A DNA stretch of 64,000 nucleotides. It comes from Scalesia atractyloides (lineage: Eukaryota > Streptophyta > Magnoliopsida > Asterales > Asteraceae). The stretch covers positions 62,664,102-62,728,101 of the forward strand of contig CAMTDV010001633.1 in NCBI GenBank assembly GCA_947069175.1, in the 5' to 3' direction. The notes below the pieces were generated by a model. That model saw nothing but the letters and a program-made list of their open reading frames with translations, was not told where the DNA came from and did not search any database. Of this stretch, positions 43,353-54,337 are shown one piece after another (the first letter of the stretch is position 1; each line of letters begins with the position of its first letter). Made by a program: the position numbers and the translations under genes.

Positions 43353-44565
43353 TGCGTGTCGAGCGTGATATGATTTTATTAATATTTTAAGTATGTTTTA
43401 CACATTAGTCAAGTTTTAAATTTATAAAACACGATATTGTACTAACACTAAACACACACTAGGGCAAGTGCACCCATCGCAAGCGTAGTATAGTATTGGT
43501 AAGATACCGAGGTCGTCCAAGAACACAAGAGCCTTTAATACCGGTTTAGCGTCAATGTTTAATCGATCCAAATCTTTTGATAAAAGTTTTGAGATATAAA
43601 AATAAACATGAAAATGAAAAGATAAATAAATGAGATACAAATAAACAAGAGAGAATCACTTGGATCCGACTCCTCTGTAATGTACCCTTTGATGATTTTT
43701 GCACTTTCGGACTTTTTAAGAGATTATCTTAGTTATAGTAGTAGGCTTCCCTAGTGAAGGTGACGTTACCCTTGACCTAGTGGTTTGAGTCAGCAGGGAC
43801 ACAATCCCAAACGATCGGAATATTGGAAGAAAATTAAGTAAGTTATTAATGCGAAAAGTGGTAGGCCCCTCTTTTGAAGGTGACGTTACCCTCAGTCAAG
43901 TGGTTTGAGTCAGCAATGATACAATACCAGGAGGTCGGTTTAATGTTTTAATAGTAGTTAACATATGAGGGGTTCAAGCTATTCGCAGCCCCGCCATCCA
44001 ATACCTTAAGGTATTGAAGGAGGTCCTAGTAAGCTTGAACCAAGTCCTTGCAGGATCTATACACTGAACGAGACAAGAACTTTAACAAACCACCCTTCTA
44101 ACCCCTTCCAAGTAGTTAACGCGCTTTATATAGACCGTAAAGACACGAATGAGCAAATCAATGAAATCATGAAGAAATGGTTAGGAAAATTCACTTTCAA
44201 CATTAGAAACTAGTAATTAAAGTCATTAATACACACCCAATTAAAAAGTGCTAACCATGGCCTTTGTTTGACAAGAACACTTACGATCAATCTTGGATCC
44301 CGAGACTACTACACACTCTAAAGATGAAAGATGGTGATGGTGGTGGGTGTTGGTGTTGTAGTGGTGGTGGAGTGGTGGCAAAGTGAGAGAGAAGTGGTTT
44401 GCAAAGGGATGTCTTTGAAGGGAACCAAGCACCTCTATTTATAGTCATATTAGAGCCCTGACCACGGCCGCGTGGTGACCAATTTCTCTCCCTTCATTAG
44501 TACTGAAAAAGGGTTGGTTTACGCCTCCTTTGGTGTAATTTATATGTTGCATTTTGTGCACATCA
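43353..44565 (-). repeat. Athila-type LTR (1,213 bp)
   Basis: The plus strand TGCGTGTCGAGCG to GCACATCA. The Athila primer-binding site is on its left and a polypurine tract (minus aaagtgtgggggtattt) on its right, so it lies between two internal regions, like the Tekay middle LTR. The phrase aaggtgacgttaccct recurs at 43757 and 43878. Confidence 0.65.
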
Positions 44566-45432
44566 AATACCCCCACACTTTAATCTTTGCTTGTCCTCAA
44601 GCAAAACTCTTAAATGTGGCTTACACACCCAAATGGAATAGGTAGAGAAGAAGTTTTGGTGGCTTGTCTAGAGTGTTGGGAATCCAAGATCTTTATTTTA
44701 TTTTGTTTTTATTTTATTTACAATCCTGTTCGTCATGATTTATTCCTTTCGATTATTAGGAAAACTTATTTATTTTGGCATCACATGCCTCTTTAAAATT
44801 CTATTTACTTATAGACAAGTTCACATACCTCACAAGAGATCACTCAACACTCGGCCGAATATGTATTTTTGTGATAACACTCGATTCCGGCATGGAACTT
44901 ACTCCTACCATATGCTTGACAAGAGATCAAACCTCCTCATTTTTAACTATAAACCTTAGTGAATATCAAGAGGACTTTGAGAAGGGGTTAGGCTTGGGCT
45001 AAGGGTAGGTGTTTGTGGGTTAGAAGTTAGTAAAATGGCAAAAAGCGTAAAAAGCGTCGGTGTCGTAAAAACTTTTGTTTTTGTGACATTTATTTTTAGC
45101 TAAATACTTTCAAACAAGAATTTTGAGGAACTTGTTTGGTTATTTCAAGGACTATGTTTTTTTCCATCACAAGTTTGAAGATAACCGAGCTTTTTACTAA
45201 AACAATTAGGTTAAATGAAAAAGGTTTTTGGTGGGTAATGGGTGATTGTTTTGCGGGTTTAGAAACGAAAAGTTTTAGGCTCAAAGGGGTAAACTAGGGG
45301 AGTTTTTGGTGGGGGAGAAAAAAATGGAAAATAACAACTTTGAATAAAAATTTGGTTAGTCCTAATGCCTCCATCATTTACTTACTTGGGTTTAAGTTGG
45401 TATGGACCGGGAATGTATCATCTTGGCAAGTT
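44566..45432 (-). mobile_element. Athila-type 3' internal region; uninterrupted copy of the composite insertion site
   Basis: It begins with the polypurine tract and ttgcttgtcctcaagcaaaa, typical of Athila 3' regions. 45159-45432 matches 29095-29148 joined to 56889-57116 with a single AATTA, so it is an empty-site paralogue. Confidence 0.65.
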
Positions 45433-46100
45433 CTAGAAATGGCAAGAGAACTGAAGAAGTTAAGGGACATGATCACTAGTGTACCAGGAGTGGTGCAACC
45501 AATACCTGAGGTATCTCCTAAGAGTCATAGGATCTCCAGGTTTGCTCCCCCAGTATGTACCATAGAGATCCCAAAAAGATTCTAGACTCCCAATATGAAG
45601 CTGTATGATGGAACCACTGATCCTGAAGAGCACGTAGCCCAGTATAGGGAACGAATGGAGATCAACACTATTCCATCAGATCTCAAAGAGGCTTGCTTGT
45701 GCAAAGGAGTGGGGTCCACCTTACAGGATCATCTTTGAAATGGTTGCTTAGCATTCCCCCATACTCTATAACCTCTTTTGCTCATTTAGTTAATATATTT
45801 AATAAACAATTTTCTTATAGCAGAACTCTTGGAAGGTTAACCAACACAGGGACAAGATGAATCCCTAAGGGATTACATGAGTATATTTGGTCGAGAATCC
45901 TTGTAAATTCCAAACCTTGACACTACTACAACGGTTCAGGCTTTCAAAATGGGTCTCCAACTGGATTCACAATTTTATGAAGATTTAGTTATGAATCATT
46001 GCAGGAACCTGGACGAAGTTGGCAACAGGGCTATGAGGTTCATAAGACTGGAGGAAGACAAGAAGATCCAGCAAAGGATCAACCCTCTTACCACTTATCA
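45433..46100 (+). pseudogene. gag: Tat-lineage gypsy Gag core, left arm
   Basis: MARELKKLRDMITSVPGVVQ, then HVAQYRERMEINTIPSDLKE, ACLCKGVGSTLQ and, after breaks, FYEDLVMNHCRNLDEVGNRA. It matches 27985-28640. Stops and frameshifts interrupt the frame. Confidence 0.75.
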
Positions 46101-46260
46101 CCATCCAAATAGAAAATGAGATTCTTCTCAGAAATCCTATAAATCCAAACCGTTTACTAAAAACGATAACCACAAGGTTAATGTGGTTGATGATGAGGAT
46201 CGTGAGGAGGATTATCCTAAACTGTCTGACTACTGATTTTCTGTTAATATTTCAGGATTA

Positions 46261-46587
46261 ATGTATGCTATACAGAATCTGGGAGACAAAGTTCGATGGC
46301 CTAGGAAAAACAACAAGAATCCTGGTTGGAAAGATATGTCCAAGTGGTGTGCCTATCATGAAGACTTCAGTCATATAACTAAAGATTGTTATGCCCTCAA
46401 AAAGGAGATTAGTTATCTCCTTAGTAATAGATACTTGAAGGAGCTGCCGGGTTGGAAGAAAGAGAGAAGTCAGGATCCTAAAAAGCCTGCCAAGCGAGCA
46501 GAATCCCTACTCCCGGATGCTAAAGTAATAAACTTTATCTCCGGAGGGTCTGATATATGTGGCACTACTTATTCTACAAATAAATGA
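46261..46587 (+). pseudogene. gag: Tat Gag C-terminal segment with a Cys/His cluster
   Basis: The 108-codon frame includes WKDMSKWCAYHEDFSHITKD, CYALKKEISYLL and YLKELPGWKK. The pattern C-x2-H-x5-H-x4-C in WCAYHEDFSHITKDC is the characteristic Tat/Ogre Gag finger. It ends in GGSDICGTTYSTNK. The protease follows in another frame. Confidence 0.75.
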
Positions 46588-46599
46588 CATGCAAAAGAA

Positions 46600-47080
46600 G
46601 TAAAGGCTGAGCAAAGAGATAAACCTACGAGAACATCAATACTAACGGAACAAAAGACTATTTCATTTGATGAAGAAGACATGGATGCTTTGCAGGATCC
46701 TCACCATGATGGACTTGTAATTACTTTATATTTGGCTTACCATTTTGTATGCATGATCCTAGTAGATGGTGGCTTACCATTTTGTATGCATGATCCTAGT
46801 AGATGGTGGAAGTTCAGTGAATATCATTCAACTAGACGCTTTGAAAAGAATGAACAGTCCTGAATCAGAGATCATTTCCAAGTCAGCGGTGTTAGTAGGT
46901 TTTTAGTGGTGAAGTCAAGAATTTGTGGGAGAAATAAAGCTTCCCGTGTACACAGAGGGAGTTAACTCTATTAAAAAACTTTGTATAATAGATTCTTTAA
47001 CCTGTCATAACATCATTTTAGGTAGGCCCTCGATCCATAAAGGTCGTACCTTCAACCTATCACCGACGTGTTAAACTTCC
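46600..47080 (+). pseudogene. pol (PR): Tat protease region, broken by a 37-bp tandem duplication
   Basis: FDEEDMDALQDPHHDGLVIT precedes the usual FVCMILVDGGSS-like active-site region. A perfect 37-bp tandem duplication (46734-46807) places a second copy there and shifts the frame. KLPVYTEGVNSIKKLCIIDS and HNIILGRPSIHKG follow in other frames. Confidence 0.65.
46734..46807 (+). repeat. Perfect 37-bp tandem duplication
   Basis: The unit starts ggcttaccattttgtatgca and ends agtagatggt. Copies are at 46734-46770 and 46771-46807. Confidence 0.95.
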
Positions 47081-47138
47081 TACTCCTTGGGAAGTTGTCA
47101 AAATAGAAAGCAACCTCAGGATCCTGATCAAGCTGCTC

Positions 47139-48357
47139 TTGGGAACGAAGATCCCTCTGGATCTTGAAGAGGAACTTGTACATTTTCTAAAATCAAGGAT
47201 CTCAACATTTTCCTGGAAACATGAAGACATGATAGGTATATCAAAGGAGATTATTACTCATAAATTGGGTGTTGATCATAGTGTTAGGCCAATACATAAA
47301 AAACAGAGAAAGTTGTCCTAAAAGAAACCTGATAATCCAAGAGGAGGTTGGAAGACTATTGAAAGCAAAGATTATAAGAGAAGTCAAGTTCCCTATATAG
47401 CTGGCTAACGTAGTTGTGGTCCAGAAGAAGAATGAAAAGTGGAGAGTGTGTGTAGGCTTCACAGATCTTAACAAGGTTTGTCCAAAGGATCCTTTCCCCT
47501 TACCGCACATAGACGCAATGGTGGATACCACGACAGGGCATGAAATGCTAACATTTAAGGATGCCTTTTCAAAATTCCCAGCAAATCCAAATGAAGCCTT
47601 CTGACCAGGAAGATATTGCTTTCATGACCCCTACATGTATATACTGTTATACTGTATGCCTGTTGGTTTAAAAAAATGCAGGTGCTACATACTAAAGGCT
47701 AGTTACGATGATGTTGAAAGAAAATTGGGGCACACGATGGAGTTCTACATAGATGACATGGTAGTTAAATCAAGAAAAGTTGAGGATCATCTCAGGGATC
47801 TTAGAGAGGCCTTTGATATCCTGGATCAGTATAATATGAAGCTAAATCCTTCAATGTGCCTTTTTAGTGTAGAAGCAGGAAAATTCCAAGGTTACATGGT
47901 CACAAAGAAAGGAATCGAAGCTAGTCTGGAACATATCAAGGCAATCCTAAATTTAGGATCCCCAACCAATGTCAAAGATGTTCAAAGATTGACAGGAAGG
48001 ATAGCAGCCCTAAACAAGTTTATATCTAAATCCTCAGAAAGATGCAAAGAATTCTCTAAGATCTCGAGGAAGAACAAAAAGTTTGAATGGAATGAAAAAC
48101 AGGAAGAAGCATTCCAGGAATTGAAACGATATTTATCTGCAGCCCCTTTGTTGATGAAACCAGAAAAGGAAGAACCTGGAACTCTTTACTTGGCAGTATC
48201 ACGACATGCAGTGAGTGCGGTCTTAGTCAAGGACCATGAAGGTCAACAAGATCCTGTATACCACGTGAGTAAAAGTCTAATAGATGTTGAATACCTAGAT
48301 TCAACATCTAGTAGACTTTTACTTACGTGGTATAAAAGATGTTGTTGGCCTTCATGA
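47139..48357 (+). pseudogene. pol (RT): Tat reverse transcriptase, left arm
   Basis: Segments in order: ISTFSWKHEDMIGISKEIIT (47200s), WRVCVGFTDLNKVCPKDPFP (47440s), a break where the middle of RT is lost (near 47600), then MEFYIDDMVVKSRKVEDHLR, FQGYMVTKKGIEASLEHIKA and VQRLTGRIAALNKFISKSSE. RNase H starts with LYLAVSRHAVSAVLVKDHEG. The catalytic YIDD is intact (47750s), but stops after FPI and NEAF, plus a deletion, break the frame. At 48298 the reading runs into the inverted arm. Confidence 0.8.
48265..48336. repeat. Inverted-repeat junction of the two Tat arms
   Basis: CCACGTGAGTAAAAGTCTAA on the left is mirrored as gtagacttttacttacgtgg on the right, around an axis near 48298. Roughly 32 bp per arm with a few mismatches; similarity then continues for hundreds of bases. 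Confidence 0.85.
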
Positions 48358-49945
48358 TCCTTGACTAAGACCGCACTGACTGCATGTCGTGAACTGCCAA
48401 GTAAAGAGTTAGAGGTTCCTCCTTTTCTGGTTTCATCAACGAAGGGATTGTAGACAACATTCGTTTCAGTTCTTGGAATGCTTTTTCATGTTTTACATTC
48501 CATTCAAACGTTTTTGTTCTTACCCAGGATCACATAGAATTCTTTACATCTTTCCGAGGATCTTGATATGAACCTATTTAGAACCGCTATTCTTCCGGTC
48601 AATCTTTGAACGTCCTTGACATTAGTTAGGGATCCTAAATTTAAGATTGCCTTGATCTGTTTCGGACTTGCTTCGATCCCTGTCTTTGTGACAATATAAC
48701 CCAAGAATGTTCTTTCTTTTACTCCGATATGGAAGTAGAGTTCACCGTCTACCAGGATCCTGCGTATCATTGATGTAGTTCACCATCTACAAGGATCCTG
48801 GTCAGAAGGCTCCATCTGGATCTACTGGAATCCTGAAGAAGCATTCATGAATGTTAGCATTTCGTGCCTCGCTGTGGCATCCACCATTGTGTCTATGTGT
48901 GGTAAGGGGAAATGATCCTTTGGACAAGCCTTGTTAATATCTGTGAATTCCACACACACTCTCCATTTTCTATTCTCCTTCTGGACCACAACTACGATAG
49001 CCAGCCATCTGCGGAACTTGACTTCTCTTCTCATATTTGCTTTAAACAACCTTTCAACCTTCTCTTGGATTATCAGGTTCCTTTTAGGAGCGAACTTTCT
49101 CCTCTTTTGATTTATTGGCCTAACACTGTTGTCAACACCCAATTTATGAGTAATAATATCTTTTGATATAACTGTCATATGTTCATGTTTCCAAGAAAAT
49201 GTCGAGATCCTCTGCTTTAAGAAATTGATAAGTTCCTGTTCCAGATCCTGAGGGATCTTTGCTCCAAGGAGCACTTTGATGTCACAATCCTAAGGATCTA
49301 AGGATATCTCTTTGATATCCTATTCCTTAGCTTCCAAGACATCTCGTGCTCTTTTTTGTAATTGCTATGTTTCTTCCGACCCAATAGTTCCTTCAAATAT
49401 CCCTAACTGAGGAGATAGCTAATCTCCTTTTTGAGAGCATAACTCTCCTCAGGATCCTCATCGTCCACCGCATTAATCTTGTGGTTATCGTTTTAGAATA
49501 CGGTTTGAACTTATAGGATTTATGAGAAGAATCCCATTTTCTATTTGGGTGGTCATAAGTGGTAGGAGGGTTGATCCTTTGTTAGATCTTCCTGTATTCC
49601 TCTAGTCTTATGAACCTCAAAGCGTTGTTGCAAACTTCGTCCAGGTTCCATCATACAACTTCATATTGGGAGTCTGTAAGGATTCCTGACTAGATCTTCA
49701 TAAAATTGAGAATCCTTTTGGAGACCCATTTTAAAAGCCTGAACTACTGTAGCTGCGTCAACATTTGGAATCTCCAAGGATTCTCGACCAAATTTACTCT
49801 CGTAATCCCTCAAGGATTCGTCTTGGCCCTATGTAACCCTGTAAAGTTCACTGGTTAACCTTTCAAAGTTTGGTACAAGAAAAATGGTTATTATAAAGAT
49901 TAACTAAATGAGTAAAAGAAGTTATAGAATATGGGGGAATGCTAA
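48299..49945 (-). pseudogene. pol/gag: Second Tat copy, inverted right arm (RNase H, RT, gag remnants)
   Basis: The minus strand opens at the palindromic junction with the same RNase H start, then has FLGYIVTKTGIEASPKQIKA and VQRLTGRIAVLNRFISRSSE (48770-48504). RT N-terminal KIPQDLEQELINFLKQRIST and WRVCVEFTDINKACPKDHFP follow (49274-48822). From 49440 to 49945 gag pieces occur out of order. Many positions differ from the left arm, so these are two separate copies meeting head-on, not a single perfect palindrome. Confidence 0.7.
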
Positions 49946-49950
49946 GTAAC

Positions 49951-50542
49951 CAGGATGAATGGAGTATCGGGATTTGTGGGTTTCGTCCCTCAAGGTGTTT
50001 TGAAGGTTGAGACGATCGGGAATCCAGATGCGACCATGGTAGTAAAGGATACCATCGGGCTTAGCTTCGAGTGGGTTTTCGACTCCACAGTTCAGCTCGT
50101 TATCGAGGTTACCCTCGTTAATGACGGCAAATTGTGCTTGTCGAATCAACTTGTTGAGTTTTCCCACGATTTGGTAGCAACGAACACTCTTAACATGAGT
50201 CTTACGACTGAGTGCATCGGCCACGACATTCGCCTTACCAGGGTGGTAGCGAATATCACAGTCGTAGTCGTTTAATAATTCTACGCAACGACGTTGATGC
50301 ATGTTGAGTTCCTTTTGATCAAAGATATGTTTGAGGCTCTTGTGGTCGGTGAAGACCGTACACTTTGTACCATAAAGGTGGTGTCGCCAAATCTTTAATG
50401 CAAAACAACATGCACCAAGTTCAAGGTCGTGAGTAGTATAGTTATTCTCATGAATTTTGAGTTGTCTCGAGGCGTAAGCGATGACCTTGTCCTGTTGCAT
50501 GAGAACGCAACCAAGACCTAGGTTCGAAGCATCGCAATACAC
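49951..50542 (-). pseudogene. pol (RH-IN): RNase H and start of integrase, element B
   Basis: YCDASNLGLGCVLMQQDKVI, TDHKSLKHIFDQ, YHPGKANVVADALSRKTHVK and WIPDRLNLQNTLRDETHKSR up to the first His of the integrase zinc finger (YSIHPG). There the element stops, at about 49951. Beyond that point the sequence belongs to the Tat arm. The frame that is shifted in copy A is intact here. Confidence 0.85.
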
Positions 50543-50635
50543 GACGAAATTGTCGTTTCCATCGGGGAGAGTAAAGATAGGAGCATTACAGAGTATGTCC
50601 TTGAGCGTTTGGAAAGATTCCTCTTGTTCGGGACC

Positions 50636-51370
50636 TCAAACAAAAGGTTTATATTTTTGAGTCAACGAGGTCAAAGGAACGACGATCTTTGAGAAGTTCG
50701 AGATGGACCGTCGATAATACCCAGCTAGGCCAAGAAACGAACGAATTTTAGAAGGCGACTTAGGTGCGATCCAATTCTTCACAACTTCTATCTTTGCGTG
50801 GTCAACATGAATACCGAGTTCGTTGACGGTGTGACCCAAGAATTTAACCTCTTTTAGCCAAAATTCTCACTTGGAGAATTTGGCATAAAGACGTTCGGTT
50901 TGCAAAAGCTGAAGAATGAGACGCAAATGTCGTCCATGCTCTTCTTTCGTCTTGGAGTAGATGAGGATATCGTCGATGAATACAATAACGAAACGCTCGA
51001 GGAACGGTTTACACACGCGATTCATAAGATCCATGAACACGGCGGGCGCGTTGGTCAACCCAAAAGGCATGACCACGAACTCGTCATGTCCATATCGTGT
51101 GCGGAAAGCGGTTTTAGGCACGTCTTCTTCGAGAACTCGAAGTTGATGATAATCAGAGCGAAGGTCAATCTTTGAAAATCACGTAGCGCCTTGCAATTGA
51201 GCGAAGAGATCGTCAATACGAGGAAGTGGATAGCGATTTTTGACTGTGAGCTTGTTGAGCTCACGATAGTCAATACACATGCGCAATGATCCATCTTTCT
51301 TTTTGACGAAGAGGACGGGAGCGCCCCAAGGAGAAGTACTAGGGCATATAAAGCTTTTATCAAGAAGTTC
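50636..51370 (-). pseudogene. pol (RT): Reverse transcriptase, element B
   Basis: 51121-50867 carries MPKTAFRTRYGHDEFVVMPF and the catalytic VIVFIDDILIYSKTKEEHGR, with both Asp intact (unlike A). 50839-50636 carries LGHTVNELGIHVDHAKIEVV and FLGLAGYYRRSI. Breaks near 51170, 50870 and 50636 separate the pieces. The N-terminal SPWGAPVLFVKKKDGSLRMC lies upstream, behind the TAA at 51371-51373. Confidence 0.85.
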
Positions 51371-52546
51371 TTAAAGCTGGCTCGATAGCTCTTGCATTTC
51401 GGAGGGTGCTAATCGATAGGGAGCCTTCGCAACAGGAGTTGCGCCAGGAATAAGATCAATACGAAAATCGACAGCTCGAGGAGCTGGAGGACCAGGAAGA
51501 TCCTCATGGAAAACAGAAGGAAATTCACAAACGACAGGAACATCACTTATGCTTGGACCTTTGTCTTTCTTTTCCACAACATGGGCGAGAAAGGCAAAGT
51601 ACTCCTTGCACAAGTACTTGTTCTCTTTGATGCACGTCATAAGCTTGAGACCTTTAGAAGGTTTCTCGCCATAGACGTGGAGAGATTTACCTTGAGGAAG
51701 AGGGAGGCGAATGAATTTTTCGGAACAAACAACTTCGGCACAAACTCGTATAAGCCAATCCATGCCTACTATGATGTCGAAACTTCCCATTTTCATGGGG
51801 ATGAAATCGATGGAGAACGTATGATCATTAAGGACCAAAGAGCAACCAGAAAGAACGGAATCAACAGAGATGGTTTTACCATTAGCGAATTCGAACGCGA
51901 AAGGATTAAGCAATTTAGATCGTTCACACTTAAGCAAGGGTTCAAATTCTAAGGACACAAACTTTCTATCGGCACAAGTATCAAATACACATGTAGCATA
52001 AATATGGTTCACAAGGAACGTACCAGTGATGACGTCGTTAGAGCTTTGGGCTTGAGCGAAGGTAAGCATGAAAGCTCGTCCTTTTGCAGGCTCAGGCTGC
52101 TGCTGCTGATGCTTGTGGTTGAGGAGAGGGCAAAATTTGGCGAGATGAGTGAGATCACCACACTTGTAACATGCTCGCACAGGAGCATTTTGTCGCTGCG
52201 GTTTAGTTTGGTTCGGGTTAGCGTTAGGGACAATGACTTGGTTACTTTGGGGTTGGCAACAATGGCTAGAAAGATGTCCCATCCTATTACATGGTGCACT
52301 TTCAACACGGGGTGGAACAGAGATGGTGGTAGGTGCAACGATCACACCTAGCCAAGTGCCGGTGTAGTTTCGTTTGGATGGATCATTGTTTTGGGTAGAG
52401 GAGATGGCATTTAGAGGTGTAGGGGCAGGCGGAGTGACGATCGCGTTTTGAACAGAAGCCTTCCGCTTCTTGTTCTTGTTGTTGTTTGGCTTGAGGGGGA
52501 GGCGATTCGGTAGTGGTGGTAGTATTGGTGGTGGCTTGGTGCGCAT
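51371..52546 (-). pseudogene. gag-pol: Gag zinc knuckles plus protease, element B (active site changed)
   Basis: A 391-codon frame with a partial knuckle CNRMGHLSSHC, a full CCHC knuckle (ACYKCGDLTHLAKFCPLL) and the retropepsin domain. The active site reads VFDTCADRKFVS where copy A has LFDTGADRSFVS, so Gly of DTG is Cys. The linker GEKPSKGLKLMTCIKENKYL and PVVCEFPSVFHEDLPG lead to the RT. It ends at the stop (51371-51373) shared with copy A. Confidence 0.85.
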
Positions 52547-53335
52547 GCTTCGTAGGAACCTTGTCGTAGGCCCCCTGAAGGATGTAATTATGGTTTAGCT
52601 GCATGGTTATACTAAAGGCTTCATCGAGGGTTCTTGGGTTTGCGGTGGCTACGTGATTCATGATCACAGGTGAAAGCGAATGAATGAGCTTAGCTATTGC
52701 CTTGGGAACCGTACCCACCTATCCAGGACAGATGATACTTAAATGTTTGAAGCGTGCGATCAGTCCCTCAGCGTCGCTCCCTTGCTGTGTGAGATTCCAG
52801 ATTCGTTGTCGAGCTTCTGGGTCTCGTGGGGAGGACAGAACTGATCCCTCACGAGCTGCATAAGATCGTCCCAAGGTAGAGCGTGGGCTGCTTCGTTGCC
52901 ACGCTTGTTCTGTTCAGTAGTCTACCACTCGAGGGCTTTCTGGCGAAAGACCCCGGTAGCATTGAGGGTTCGAAGTTCATCAGGGCACTCGCCCTGAAGA
53001 AAGGTATGTTCCATAGCGTCAAACCAATTGATCATGGCGCTGACACCGTCCATGCCAGTGAACTCAACTGGTTTACAAGCCATGAAATGCTTGAATTGAT
53101 AGGACGTATTGGGGGTTTCGGTCTTCGAATCGGTGGAGGATTTAGGTGTGGCTTCGGTGCGGGTGGTTTGAAGTTGGCTAACAATATCGGGGATGACATG
53201 GGCCATTTGATTGGCCATTTGTTCAGCGACAAGACTAACGAGGTCTTGTTTGGAAATGGAGTCCTCATTGTTATTGTTGTTGTTGGATCCCTTGTTGGAC
53301 CTCTTGGATTTCTTGGATGAGTTAGGAGAATTCAT
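52547..53335 (-). pseudogene. gag: Gag N-terminal and capsid region, element B
   Basis: Starts MNSPNSSKKSKRSNKGSNNN (53335) and reads 137 codons through FKHFMACKPVEFTGMDGVSA and DELRTLNATGVFRQKALEW to a TAG at 52922-52924. A second TAG at 52719-52721 precedes KAIAKLIHSLSPVIMNHVA. Both stops match element A. The frame near 52590-52550 continues to the zinc-knuckle ORF after a shift. Confidence 0.8.
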
Positions 53336-54322
53336 CTAGAGGTTTAACATAGAAAAAGGGATGAGACTTGATCATAATATGGAAAAAAACAAGTTTTGCA
53401 TGTATAAGGTTCAAGTATGGTTCACATAAGATTACATGGGTTCATCAAGTACGGTTCACAAAGTTTGCATGAATGTATCAAGTATAGCATGTATAATCAC
53501 GTATGAATGCGAATAAAGAGTATAAATTTAGGGTGTTCACGATAATTAGTATTGTTTTTGATTGCGATAAACGTGCGAGTTGTGTAACGGTTCGAAACGA
53601 ATAAGGTAACAAGTATAAAATCACATAAAAATTGAGATAACATTAAAGATTGGATCAATAAAACATGGGATTGTTTCGGGTAGAGAAACGTCGACTATTC
53701 CAAAGTGATTCGTAAGATCTTTCGAGTTAGGGATCATGCTTTGGCATAATAGGTAAACCGCTCTCGTCGGGAAGCGATTAACGGCATTTTACCCTTCCAG
53801 TTACTACATGTCCCTAGTCGATCGAAATTTCGAGACTTTGGCGAGATTGAAAATCGAGGAACGAGACTTAATTGACAAGGTGCAGGTTTCACCCCTAACT
53901 TGATGATTTCGTACCCTAAGTGTGGTTGTTTCTTACTAAACGAGGAGCATATTCCGACTCATTTGTAAGATCCACTAGAGTATGAAATGGAAGTCTTCCA
54001 TCAAGATGTGGATATCACTTCTAACTTGATGGTGTGACTTCGTGAAAATCGAATACGCGGAATGAGGGATTTCACCAAAAATTGTAAGTCATTGGACCTA
54101 TTTTGGTGCAAATCGTCTCATTTGCATCATGAGTTTCTTCAAGTCTTCAAGTGTATTGGGTAAACATCTTAGGAAAGACGTTTTGTAAGTTCTAAGACCA
54201 AAGGAAGAAGCAATGAAGGAAGAATAAAGTTTTAAGCATAAGACAAGAATGGTCAAAAAATGGACACTTAAACTATAGAGTAGGTCGAACATGGCAATTC
54301 TACCTAATTCCCTATGAATATG
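53336..54322 (-). other. Leader between gag and the primer-binding site, element B
   Basis: It is nearly identical to 39263-40267 in A. No coding signal. Confidence 0.75.
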
Positions 54323-54334
54323 GCTCTAATACCA
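54323..54334 (-). other. Primer-binding site, element B
   Basis: The minus strand TGGTATTAGAGC, as in element A, lies 3 bp from the LTR. Confidence 0.8.
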
Positions 54335-54337
54335 ATC

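Noticed and set aside
48299..49945. A single perfect palindrome from 46.3 to 49.9 kb
   Set aside because: The two arms differ at many sites and in gag order, so they are separate copies meeting at one point.
49955..53320. Plus-strand ORFs opposite element B
   Set aside because: Same reason: shadows of the minus-strand gag and pol frames.
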